Assembly: GCA_021372535.1 (NCBI GenBank)
Contig: JAJFUH010000203.1
Span: 1-36,407 of the forward strand
DNA length: 36,407 nucleotides
Direction of reading: 5' to 3'
Source of the DNA: a bacterium
GTDB taxonomy: Bacteria; Latescibacterota; Latescibacteria; Latescibacterales; Latescibacteraceae
Below are positions 17,480 to 25,843 of this stretch, one piece after another; within the stretch, counting starts at the first letter, position 1, and every line of letters starts with the position of its first letter. A model generated the notes under the pieces. It saw only the letters and a list, made by a program, of their open reading frames with translations. It searched no databases and had not been told where the DNA came from. The translations under genes were made by a program, and so were the position numbers.

Positions 17480-17890
17480 GTTACCGCCCCTTTCCTTATG
17501 GTATGACTGCATGTATTGAGTACCATCAATTTTTCAGCCAGCCTGATACATGGATCACATGAAACGATACGGGGCGTGAAAAATCAAGATGAAAATTGAT
17601 AATCTGCAAACAAATCAGTGCCGTTATATCGTTTTATCTGCCATTACAGACACGAAACACGCCTCAAGAAACCTTTATTCAGCCGAAACGTCGAACATAT
17701 TATTCCGGAAATTAACGGGAAATTCGCACGATGATTTCAACAATGCCGGACAAAAACCAGAGAAACTACTTGAAAAGGAGCATATAAAACTCTATTTTCA
17801 TAGGACTATTTATATACCTTCCATGCTTTTTCAGTAGAACACCGTCATTAAAGATGAATTGTTTACCATACGAGAAAAGGGAGAATATAA
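17480..17890. other. 411-bp intergenic region upstream of AKR gene
   Basis: This region separates the CBM9/PKD gene (minus) from the first aldo/keto reductase-like gene (plus). An 82-codon frame at 17589-17837 has no clear ribosome binding site or recognisable product, and I do not call it a gene. The promoter candidate at 17770-17798 overlaps its 3' part. Nothing else was recognised. Confidence 0.5.
17770..17798 (+). promoter_or_regulatory. Candidate sigma-70-like promoter
   Basis: TTGAAA (17770-17775), a 17-nt spacer and TATTTT (17793-17798) fit a housekeeping promoter, about 90 bp upstream of the ATG of the first aldo/keto reductase-like gene. This is pattern-based only, in an AT-rich region. 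Confidence 0.35.
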
Positions 17891-18934
17891 ATGAAACGTC
17901 GCGATTTCATCACACGGAGTGTGATGGGGGCATGTGCACTCGGAGCAACAGGTTGCGGCGCCCGTAAACCGAAAAATATTCCACTCTGGAAAGAACTTGC
18001 TCCTTTCTACCCGCGTCCGGGAGGCGGTTCAATGCCGATGTCGGAACTCGGCAAAACGGGCATCAGGATTTCCAACTTCGGATTCGGGTCACACATCAGG
18101 GCGGAAATGAGAACCTATGACAAGCAGCGTGAATACATGATTCACGAAGCGCACGATCTCGGCGTTAACGTATTTGACGTCTACGATCAGGAAGAAGGGG
18201 TATCAACGGGCGGCAGCTACCAGTACGAGCCGTTCGGCAAACAGATCGCCCCATTCAAGAACGATATTCTCATATCCATATCCTTCCGGCCATTCGACGG
18301 GCGGACTCCCGAACAGGAGCTTGAACGCGACCTGCGGCTTTTCGGCCGTGAGCACATCGACCTCGTACGAATTCTCCGTAAACCCGAGGATCCGATCTGG
18401 GAAACCCTTTTCCGCTTCAAGGAGAAAGGGTATATCCGCGCTGTCGGAGCGCCCATTCATGATATGGAGCATGTCGACTGGCTCGTCGGGAAGGTTCCCA
18501 TCGACTATATTCTCTTCCCGTACAACTTTTATCACAACATCTGCTGGTTCGAGGAAAAAGAGGATGATTTCGATCCCCTGCCGACCCGTCTCCGCGAGAA
18601 CGGCATCGGCGTAATGACCATGAAACCATTTGCCGGCGATTATCTTGTCAGGCCGTTCATCGAAGTCGCCCGGCAGGTTGCCCGTGAAAAGGAAATCAGT
18701 TTCACCAAGGCGGCGCTCCGTTATGTCATCAATTCGGGAGTGAAACCCGCAACGACACTGACCGGGATGTACAACCTCTATAACCTTTACGAAAATGTTG
18801 AAGCCTATTACAACCCGACCATGAGCGACGAGGAGCGGGAACTCCTGAACAATATCAGGCAGTACGCGAGCCGGACCTCACATGCGCTGCTTCCCGGACA
18901 TTACAAATGGCTCGATAACTGGGCCGGCGTATGA
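17891..18934 (+). CDS. Tat lipoprotein, aldo/keto reductase-like (paralogue 1)
   Basis: A 347-residue protein. KRRDFIT at 2-8 is a Tat motif, and ATGC22 is a plausible lipobox, so the mature protein is probably a lipid-anchored periplasmic enzyme. The rest is an aldo/keto reductase barrel: ELGKTGIRISNFGFGS, D96 in VNVFDVYD, and an SLxxLxxDxIDL-like block (DLRLFGREHIDLVRI). Two catalytic residues of the usual Asp-Tyr-Lys-His set are absent: the strand that should end in Lys reads ILISISF, and the His position is L162. An iron-sulfur C-terminal domain is not present. Activity as a normal NAD(P)H reductase is doubtful, also because the periplasm lacks NADPH. AAAGGGAG precedes the ATG. Its stop codon lies in the first bases of the repeat element that follows. 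Confidence 0.82.
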   Translation: MKRRDFITRSVMGACALGATGCGARKPKNIPLWKELAPFYPRPGGGSMPMSELGKTGIRISNFGFGSHIRAEMRTYDKQREYMIHEAHDLGVNVFDVYDQEEGVSTGGSYQYEPFGKQIAPFKNDILISISFRPFDGRTPEQELERDLRLFGREHIDLVRILRKPEDPIWETLFRFKEKGYIRAVGAPIHDMEHVDWLVGKVPIDYILFPYNFYHNICWFEEKEDDFDPLPTRLRENGIGVMTMKPFAGDYLVRPFIEVARQVAREKEISFTKAALRYVINSGVKPATTLTGMYNLYNLYENVEAYYNPTMSDEERELLNNIRQYASRTSHALLPGHYKWLDNWAGV

Positions 18935-18960
18935 ACAGGATTGACAGGATTAGAATTTTT

Positions 18961-19035
18961 TTGACAGGATTTACAAGATTAACAAGATAAAACATTTAAT
19001 AAGAAAAAATCCTGTAAATCATGTTAATCATGTCT
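18961..19035. repeat. GxxExxY-element repeat, copy 1
   Basis: The left arm GACAGGATTTACAAGATT.. and right arm ..AATCATGTTAATCATGTC form an imperfect inverted repeat of about 26 nt per arm with roughly 5 mismatches, around an AT-rich centre (AACATTTAATAAGAAAA). Each arm is itself built from a 9-nt period (ACAGGATTT, ACAAGATTA, ACAAGAT). Confidence 0.75.
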
Positions 19036-19125
19036 AAACAAATAATTTTGTTAATCATGCAAGTTCTTTGAATAGAAAAATCCAGATCATTCAAATGGAT
19101 GGAATTTAAAAAAGCAATTTTATTA

Positions 19126-19202
19126 TTGACAGGATTTACAAGATTAACAAGATGTAAAATATTTAATAAGAAAAAATCCTGTAAATCATGTTAATCATAT
19201 CT
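19126..19202. repeat. GxxExxY-element repeat, copy 2
   Basis: Nearly identical to copy 1 over its full 77 nt; the centre differs by a few bases (GATGTAAAATATTTAATAAG). It ends 17 bp before the start codon of the GxxExxY gene, so in RNA the hairpin would sit directly upstream of the ribosome binding site AAAAGG. Confidence 0.75.
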
Positions 19203-19219
19203 GATAAAAAAGGTTGTAA

Positions 19220-19591
19220 ATGGAAATCAATGAATTAACGGAGCTTATAATCGGTTGTGCGTATAAGGTTCATAAAGAGCTCGGGATGGGATTTCTTGAG
19301 AAAGTGTATGAAAACGCTTTAAAGATCGAACTTGAGAATAGCGGACTGGATGTCAATCAACAGTACCCCATCACCGTGAATTATCACGGACAGGTAATTG
19401 GTGACTTCTTTGCGGACCTTTTTGTGGAAAAACAGGTGATCATTGAGTTGAAAGCAGTCCAGAATCTGGCCAGAGAGCATGAAGTACAACTCGTAAACTA
19501 TCTCGCGGCCACCGGAATAGATAATGGTCTCCTTATAAACTTCGGTTCGTCTGTCAAAGTAAAGCGAAAGTTCAGAAAATATAACGGATAG
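19220..19591 (+). CDS. GxxExxY protein (PD-(D/E)XK nuclease-like)
   Basis: A 123-residue protein of the GxxExxY family, a usual length for it. The name motif is G24-F-L-E27-K-V-Y30. A PD-(D/E)XK-like core follows: D66 in DFFADLF, then E76-L-K78 on the next strand (VIIELKAV), and a helix-strand end NYLAATGIDNGLLINFG. Members are small, widespread, often multicopy and of unproven biochemical function; the residues suggest a metal-dependent DNA- or RNA-acting nuclease. The start is supported by AAAAGG. It is enclosed by repeat copies on both sides and interrupts a run of sugar-metabolism genes, so it is probably an accessory passenger unrelated to them. Confidence 0.9.
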   Translation: MEINELTELIIGCAYKVHKELGMGFLEKVYENALKIELENSGLDVNQQYPITVNYHGQVIGDFFADLFVEKQVIIELKAVQNLAREHEVQLVNYLAATGIDNGLLINFGSSVKVKRKFRKYNG

Positions 19592-19611
19592 GATTAACAG
19601 AATGTTTTTTT

Positions 19612-19689
19612 TTGACAGGATTTACAAGATTAACAAGATGTAAAATATATATTTAAATAAAAATCATGTAAATCATGTTAATCATGTCT
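19612..19689. repeat. GxxExxY-element repeat, copy 3
   Basis: The left arm TTGACAGGATTTACAAGATT is identical to copies 1 and 2, and the right arm is AATCATGTAAATCATGTTAATCATGTCT. The centre is shorter and more AT-rich, and the right arm has lost the ATCCTGT unit. It has the same orientation as the upstream copies, so the gene lies between direct copies of a unit that is internally inverted. Confidence 0.75.
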
Positions 19690-19787
19690 ATTAAAATATT
19701 TTTGTCAATCATATCTAATTATATAACTTTATTAATCATGTCTATTAAAAGAAATTCATTATCACTGTCAGATGAAAGGTACAATTC

Positions 19788-20687
19788 ATGAGACTCTGCT
19801 GGAACGATGGTTTGGGCGGTCCTCTGGGAAAATTGGACCCGAAAGAAGCAAAGCTCATATATGATATAGGATTCCGTGTTGCCGGAGTCAATGCCGGTTA
19901 TCAGGAACCCTCGGAAGCGGATATCGATCATGCACGGAACGTGCTTGCGGACGCAGGGCTTACGCCGGGTCCTTACGGTATCGGAGCTTCCGCTGTCCGG
20001 CCCGACAAAACCGAGGAAAAAGAACATATGCGTCAGATCGCTCAGGCGCTTAAAATCGCCGGGAAACTCAAGTGTACGGCGCTCAGGTATTCGGTCGGAA
20101 GCCTGCATCCCAAAGATATCTGGATGCATCATCCCGACAATCATACACAGAAAGCTCTCGACAGACTTATCGATAACACACGGGAGCTCGTTCCTGTCGC
20201 CGAGGATTCGGGTGTCATGCTCTGCCCCGAAACTACCCTGTGGACCATTGTCAACAGCATCGAGCGAATGAAGGAATTCGTCGACCGGCTCGACTCACCC
20301 TATGCCAGAATCACTTTCGATTTTGTCAATCACATGTCCTACGACCGTGTTTACGAATCGGGGCGGTTCATGAGGTGCGCTGTTGCCACGCTTGGCGACC
20401 GTATCGGCGAGTTTCATGTCAAGGATGTCATGGTGCAGGATAAGCTTCTCGTCTGCCATATCGATGAGGCTCCGATGGGAACCGGCCTTCTTGATCACGA
20501 AACACTCATCCGTGTTTCGACACAGCTCGAGCCATGGAAAACTTTCTCGCTCGAACACATTTCGGAATATGGTCAAGTCAAAAAGGCACACGACCATATA
20601 CAGGGTATCGCAGACCGTATCGGACATACATGGACAGATCCGCGCCTGACACGGCCTCTTTGGGAACGCGATAAACAAAAAAAATAG
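19788..20687 (+). CDS. Xylose isomerase-like TIM barrel (sugar isomerase/epimerase family)
   Basis: A 299-residue cytosolic protein (no signal) of the AP-endonuclease-2/xylose-isomerase-like TIM-barrel family, members of which isomerise or epimerise sugars and sugar acids or open inositol rings. The four metal ligands are visible in order: E in CPETTLWT, D in TFDFVNH, H in EFHVKD and E in SLEHI. The ATG is preceded by AAAGG 8 nt upstream, just after the repeat element ends. Its stop codon overlaps the AGGAG ribosome binding site of the next gene, so it is tightly coupled with the second aldo/keto reductase-like gene. The substrate is unknown; a keto or oxidised sugar from the neighbouring oxidoreductases is a reasonable guess. 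Confidence 0.85.
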   Translation: MRLCWNDGLGGPLGKLDPKEAKLIYDIGFRVAGVNAGYQEPSEADIDHARNVLADAGLTPGPYGIGASAVRPDKTEEKEHMRQIAQALKIAGKLKCTALRYSVGSLHPKDIWMHHPDNHTQKALDRLIDNTRELVPVAEDSGVMLCPETTLWTIVNSIERMKEFVDRLDSPYARITFDFVNHMSYDRVYESGRFMRCAVATLGDRIGEFHVKDVMVQDKLLVCHIDEAPMGTGLLDHETLIRVSTQLEPWKTFSLEHISEYGQVKKAHDHIQGIADRIGHTWTDPRLTRPLWERDKQKK

Positions 20688-20699
20688 GAGTACTGCTCT

Positions 20700-21803
20700 A
20701 TGAAACGCCGTGATTTTATCCTGAAAACCGCCGCCGGAACGCTCGGCGCAGGTCTTGCCGGCTGCGGCTCAGGCGCACCGCGGACGATGCTGATCAAAAA
20801 GGATGACATACGATATTCGGACTATTCGTTCAAGGCCACCGTTCCCAGGCCATCAGGCGGGAGTATTCCCGCGGGGGAGCTTGGTACGACCGGTATCAGG
20901 GTATCGAAATTCGGCTTCGGCTCGCACATGCGCAGCGACATTGTCAAGTTCTTCGATGAACGTCAGCAGATCATTCGCGAAGCGTACGACTGCGGTATCA
21001 ACCTATTCGATGTCTATGACAAGGAACATGAGTGTTACCAGTACGAGCCGATGGGTAAACACCTCGCGCCGATGATCAAAAACGTTGTCATATCCATAGC
21101 GGTGCTGCCGTATGAAAACCGCACATTGGAGCAGGAATTCGAGCGCGATCTCAAGCTCTTCGGCCGCGACCACATCGATCTCGTCCGCATCCACGCCTAT
21201 GACCCGTCCCAACCGGGCTGGGAATACTGGGAAAAGTGCTTCCGGCTCAAGGAAAAGGGCGCAATCCGTGCTGTCGGCGTTCCGGTGCATTACCTGAGCG
21301 ATCTCGACAGTGTACTCAGCTCATTCCCGTTGGATTTTGTCCTCTTCCCGTACAATTACTACCATAACACGGCATGGCTCGGCCACTCTGTCGAGGGGAA
21401 GTCGGCCGATTTCGAGCCTCTGCCGGAAAAACTCCGGAAAAAAGGCATCGGTGTCATGACCATGAAGGCGTTTGCCGGGGATCCGCTCCAGCCGCCGCTG
21501 AGACATGTTGCCGATTCGATAAAAAAACACCCTGAGCTCAATTACAACCAGGCGGCGCTGCGGTATGTGATCAATTCTCCGGTCAGGCCCGATGCGACCG
21601 TAACCGGCATGTACAACCTCGACCACCTCTACCTTAATGTCGATGCTTATCTCCGCCCGCAGATGAGCGCCGAGGAACGCGAGCTTCTTGAGAAGGTGAG
21701 AAACGTCGCCCGGCTCAGCGCAAAGGCATGGCTGCCCGACCATTACAGATTTCTCGAGGAATGGGCTTCGGAGACAACCGATCTCGGTGAAATTTCGGTA
21801 TAA
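20700..21803 (+). CDS. Tat lipoprotein, aldo/keto reductase-like (paralogue 2)
   Basis: A 367-residue paralogue of the 17891-18934 product, similar along its full length. KRRDFIL at 2-8 is the Tat motif and GLAGC22 a canonical lipobox, so it should be an exported, lipid-anchored enzyme. Barrel landmarks are ELGTTGIRVSKFGFGS, D104 in NLFDVYD and DLVRIH with H165. Unlike paralogue 1 it keeps the His, but the catalytic-Lys strand again lacks Lys (VVISIAVLPY). The ribosome binding site TAGGAG overlaps the stop codon of the preceding TIM-barrel gene. It is last in its run; the convergent URO-D gene follows after 132 bp. The pair may act on related substrates, or one may be regulatory or inactive. 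Confidence 0.83.
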   Translation: MKRRDFILKTAAGTLGAGLAGCGSGAPRTMLIKKDDIRYSDYSFKATVPRPSGGSIPAGELGTTGIRVSKFGFGSHMRSDIVKFFDERQQIIREAYDCGINLFDVYDKEHECYQYEPMGKHLAPMIKNVVISIAVLPYENRTLEQEFERDLKLFGRDHIDLVRIHAYDPSQPGWEYWEKCFRLKEKGAIRAVGVPVHYLSDLDSVLSSFPLDFVLFPYNYYHNTAWLGHSVEGKSADFEPLPEKLRKKGIGVMTMKAFAGDPLQPPLRHVADSIKKHPELNYNQAALRYVINSPVRPDATVTGMYNLDHLYLNVDAYLRPQMSAEERELLEKVRNVARLSAKAWLPDHYRFLEEWASETTDLGEISV

Positions 21804-21890
21804 ATGAAGAGTAAACGGTTTGTGGTAGTCACGCAAACAACCGTTCCGGAACAGTACGGGGGAATGCCGGAGACGCTTCTCGATAATTGA

Positions 21891-21927
21891 CCGGGTATTC
21901 ATTCCCGGGCATGTATTATTATAATAC
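21891..21927. terminator. Pair of small hairpins between convergent genes
   Basis: CCGGG (21891-21895) pairs with CCCGG (21904-21908) across an 8-nt loop, and GTATTA (21913-21918) pairs with TAATAC (21922-21927) across a 3-nt loop. They lie between the ends of two converging genes. The U-run is poor, so termination is only a guess. Confidence 0.35.
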
Positions 21928-21935
21928 GTCATATC

Positions 21936-23096
21936 TCACTCATACATACACTTCCTTGCCTCGTCGGCGAATGCTTCGATGAGCTCGATATCGGCGTCAA
22001 AAAAGTGGTCGGAGGACGAGAGAATGTAGCCTCCGCCCCCGCCTGCGGCCTCGAAGCACCGCCGCACCTCGCTTCTCGTCTCTCCGGGAGTGCATCCGGT
22101 AAAGAAATGGAACTGGTCGAACCCGCCGATCATGCAGACACGGCTACCGATACGGCGTTTTGCCTCCCGGAGGTCGACATCGCCACCCATACCCGGCGGT
22201 GTGAACGTCTCCATGGCATCGGGGTTCATATCGGCGATCTGTTCGAGAATCGGCATCATCCCGCCGCAGGTATGGTAGACGATACGCTGATCTGCCTCAT
22301 GCGCGCAGGCGATGAGCTCCGAATCGTAGGGCGCGACGAACCGCTCGAACAGGTTCGGGGAAATCACCGTCGTCGAGGCATCTCCGCCGCCTAATTCGAG
22401 GATATCGTACCGCGCGCCCTTCAGGGACTGGACGAATATCTTCTTACGGTCCCTGAGAATTCCGAGCAGGGCATGTACCCAGCCGGGATCGTCGAAAGTG
22501 GCCATAATAAGGTTCTCGATGCCATAGAGACAGGCGGCATCCTGCCAGGTTCCCGGCTGGCCGAATACATCGAAGCAGCATATATGACCTCGAACAATGC
22601 CCCGTTCACCACGGTTTTCGGCTTGACTGTTCACCGCTTCCACATCACAGAGAGGGGAGGTCATGTATTCACCGAGAAAATCGATATCGCTTTTTTCCTT
22701 GATGAGGCGCTCGGTAACCCATGAGGTGTATTTGTTGCTCTGAAGCACCATGCTCAGGGTCTTCTTCGGGGTGATGAAATTGTACCGGAGAGTCGGGTAT
22801 TCGCAGCCATGAATCTCCTCGACCTCGACATGCCATGTATCCGATGCGACCCGCCCGGCCTCGAGGAATCCGATCGCTCCCTGACGGGGGTCTCGGAAAT
22901 CCCCTCTCGCCGTATCCGGCTTGTGCGCAACCACCCATTGGATGGGATCGAGACCGAAACGGTCGAAAAATTCCTCGTTCGACGCCCCGTCCATATACGT
23001 ATCGAGAAAATACGGCATCACATGGTGGGTGGTCACCGGAAGCCTGTCGGGTATACGGCCGTCGAGCACAGCAAGAAAACGCTCCCTGGAGGTCAT
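21936..23096 (-). CDS. URO-D-superfamily protein (methyltransferase-like), divergent member
   Basis: A 386-residue member of the uroporphyrinogen decarboxylase/MtaA superfamily. I choose the ATG giving MTSRERFLAVLDG, because GAAAGG lies 6 nt upstream and both paralogues at 24.6-27.1 kb begin the same way; a GTG eight codons earlier is less likely. The superfamily includes haem-pathway decarboxylases and zinc-dependent corrinoid methyltransferases. H275-T-C277 (HTCGG) supplies the first two zinc ligands of the latter, but the later Cys found in the paralogues is Phe here (IGGFDQ). It is divergent from the CE1 esterase gene and convergent with the second aldo/keto reductase-like gene. The substrate is unknown; haem synthesis is unlikely in this context. 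Confidence 0.8.
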   Translation of the reverse strand: MTSRERFLAVLDGRIPDRLPVTTHHVMPYFLDTYMDGASNEEFFDRFGLDPIQWVVAHKPDTARGDFRDPRQGAIGFLEAGRVASDTWHVEVEEIHGCEYPTLRYNFITPKKTLSMVLQSNKYTSWVTERLIKEKSDIDFLGEYMTSPLCDVEAVNSQAENRGERGIVRGHICCFDVFGQPGTWQDAACLYGIENLIMATFDDPGWVHALLGILRDRKKIFVQSLKGARYDILELGGGDASTTVISPNLFERFVAPYDSELIACAHEADQRIVYHTCGGMMPILEQIADMNPDAMETFTPPGMGGDVDLREAKRRIGSRVCMIGGFDQFHFFTGCTPGETRSEVRRCFEAAGGGGGYILSSSDHFFDADIELIEAFADEARKCMYE

Positions 23097-23270
23097 GGAG
23101 TACCTTTCTTCAAAAATCACCGGATCGATCTTTATCGATTCCTCTACAAAATAATATAAAAACGTTTATGGTGCATGGAATATCATTTTTTGCCTGAAGG
23201 TTGTATAAAACCAATGGATGGAACCGGACTTTTTTAAATATTCCTTGTTTTTATACCGGTAAAAAGATAA

Positions 23271-24512
<1,242 letters not shown>

Positions 24513-24588
24513 AAAGCAGTCATGTGTTTCATCATGTTTTGACTGTCAAGAGAGCAGGCAATACTGTTTTATATTGAGGAGAACCATT

Positions 24589-25818
24589 ATGACATCGAGA
24601 GAACGTGTTCTCGCCGCGCTGAACCACCATGAACCTGACCGGGTGCCGATCGACTGTTCCGGGCACAGGTCGTCCGGCATATCCGGTATCGCGTACCACA
24701 GGCTCAGGAAATATCTCGGGCTCGAACAACGGCCGGTTCGTATCTATGATCCCGTTCAGCAGCTCGCGATTGTCGATGATGATGTTCTCGACCGCTTCAG
24801 GGTGGATACCATCGAGCTGGGACGGGGATTCGCCCTCGATGACAAGGCATGGGCTGACTGGGTTCTTCCGGACGGGACCCCGTGCCGGATGCCGGTATGG
24901 GCACTTCCCGAGCGTGACGGGAACAGATGGGTCATCCGGTCTCGGAAGACCGGAAGGATTATCGCCCAGATGCCTGATGGCGCACTCTATTTCGAACAGA
25001 CATACTGGCCGTTCGCGGAGGGTGAAGCCGATCTCGATGCCATGCCCGGTCTGTGGTCGGAGAGCATGTGGGCGGCGATAGCTTCTCCTCCGGGTCCCGA
25101 AGCGGAGGGGCCGGAAGGGCTTAAGATGCTGGCAGAAGGCGCTCGGCGTCTCCGTGAGAAAACCGACAAGGCCATCCTCGGGCTGTTCGGCGGCAACCTC
25201 CTCGAGTTCGGTCAGTTCATGTACCGGAACGATAACTTTTTCATGCTGCTCGCCGGTGAACCGAAAAAAGCCCATGATTTCCTCGACCGTATGGTGGAAA
25301 TCCATCTCGCGAATCTTGAAAACTTCCTCGGCACGGTCGGAAAATACATCGACATCATCGTGTTCGGGGACGATCTCGGGATGCAGACCGGGCCGCAGAT
25401 TTCACCGCAGATGTACCGCGAATTTTTCAAACCCCGGCATAAAATTCTGTGGAACCGGGCGAAGGAGCTTGCCGATGTCAAAGTCAACCTTCACAGCTGC
25501 GGCGGCATTCGCGAGCTTATTCCCGACCTCATCGAGGCGGGTCTCGATGCAGTTAATCCCGTCCAGATCAACTGCCGGGGGATGAACCTTGACGAGCTGA
25601 AAAAAGAATTCGGGAGAGACCTCGTGCTCTGGGGCGGCGGATGCGATACCGGGCACGTGCTTCCCGATGATACACCCGAAGCGGTTGCCGGACATGTCCG
25701 CGGTCAGATTGCAGTCGGGAGAAAAGGCGGCGGGTTCGTCTTCCAGCAGGTCCACAACATCATGGCAAATGTACCCCCTGAAAATATCGCTGCCATGTTC
25801 GACGCGGTGAGTGAGTGA
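24589..25818 (+). CDS. URO-D-superfamily protein (MtaA-like), paralogue 1
   Basis: A 409-residue cytosolic protein. The ATG, with GAGGAG 7 nt upstream, gives MTSRERVLAALN; a longer frame overlapping the esterase gene is rejected. It is a URO-D-superfamily barrel with the zinc pattern of corrinoid-dependent methyltransferases: H302-S-C304 in NLHSCGG and C352 in GGGCDT. This favours methyl transfer from a methylated substrate over haem synthesis. No corrinoid protein is encoded in the window, so the partner is missing or elsewhere. About two thirds or more of the residues match the next gene by eye. The following gene starts 25 bp downstream. Confidence 0.83.
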   Translation: MTSRERVLAALNHHEPDRVPIDCSGHRSSGISGIAYHRLRKYLGLEQRPVRIYDPVQQLAIVDDDVLDRFRVDTIELGRGFALDDKAWADWVLPDGTPCRMPVWALPERDGNRWVIRSRKTGRIIAQMPDGALYFEQTYWPFAEGEADLDAMPGLWSESMWAAIASPPGPEAEGPEGLKMLAEGARRLREKTDKAILGLFGGNLLEFGQFMYRNDNFFMLLAGEPKKAHDFLDRMVEIHLANLENFLGTVGKYIDIIVFGDDLGMQTGPQISPQMYREFFKPRHKILWNRAKELADVKVNLHSCGGIRELIPDLIEAGLDAVNPVQINCRGMNLDELKKEFGRDLVLWGGGCDTGHVLPDDTPEAVAGHVRGQIAVGRKGGGFVFQQVHNIMANVPPENIAAMFDAVSE

Positions 25819-25843
25819 TTATTCGCAGGTAGAGGAGTCTCCG

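Larger units (their letters stand above)
18932..19743. mobile_element. Repeat-bounded GxxExxY element
   Basis: A stretch of about 810 bp in which a small nuclease-like gene (19220-19591) is flanked on both sides by related imperfect inverted repeats. Two full repeat copies lie upstream (18961-19035, 19126-19202) and one downstream (19612-19689), with partial arms at both edges (18932-18951, 19048-19059, 19589-19600, 19704-19716, 19732-19743). GxxExxY genes in many genomes sit in such ACAGGATTTACA-style repeats. The whole unit separates two genes that otherwise look like one operon, and it is visibly more AT-rich than they are. Mobility is inferred; no transposase and no clear target-site duplication were found. 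Confidence 0.6.

Noticed and set aside
17589-17837. 82-codon frame upstream of the first AKR-like gene
   Set aside because: No clear ribosome binding site, no recognisable pattern, overlaps a promoter candidate.
18961-19689. CRISPR array
   Set aside because: Only three copies, internally palindromic and irregularly spaced, with a gene between; no spacer-like units of uniform length and no cas genes.
24532-25305. 257-codon frame antisense to the first tandem URO-D-like gene
   Set aside because: Shadow frame; the sense gene has a clear start, ribosome binding site and zinc motif.
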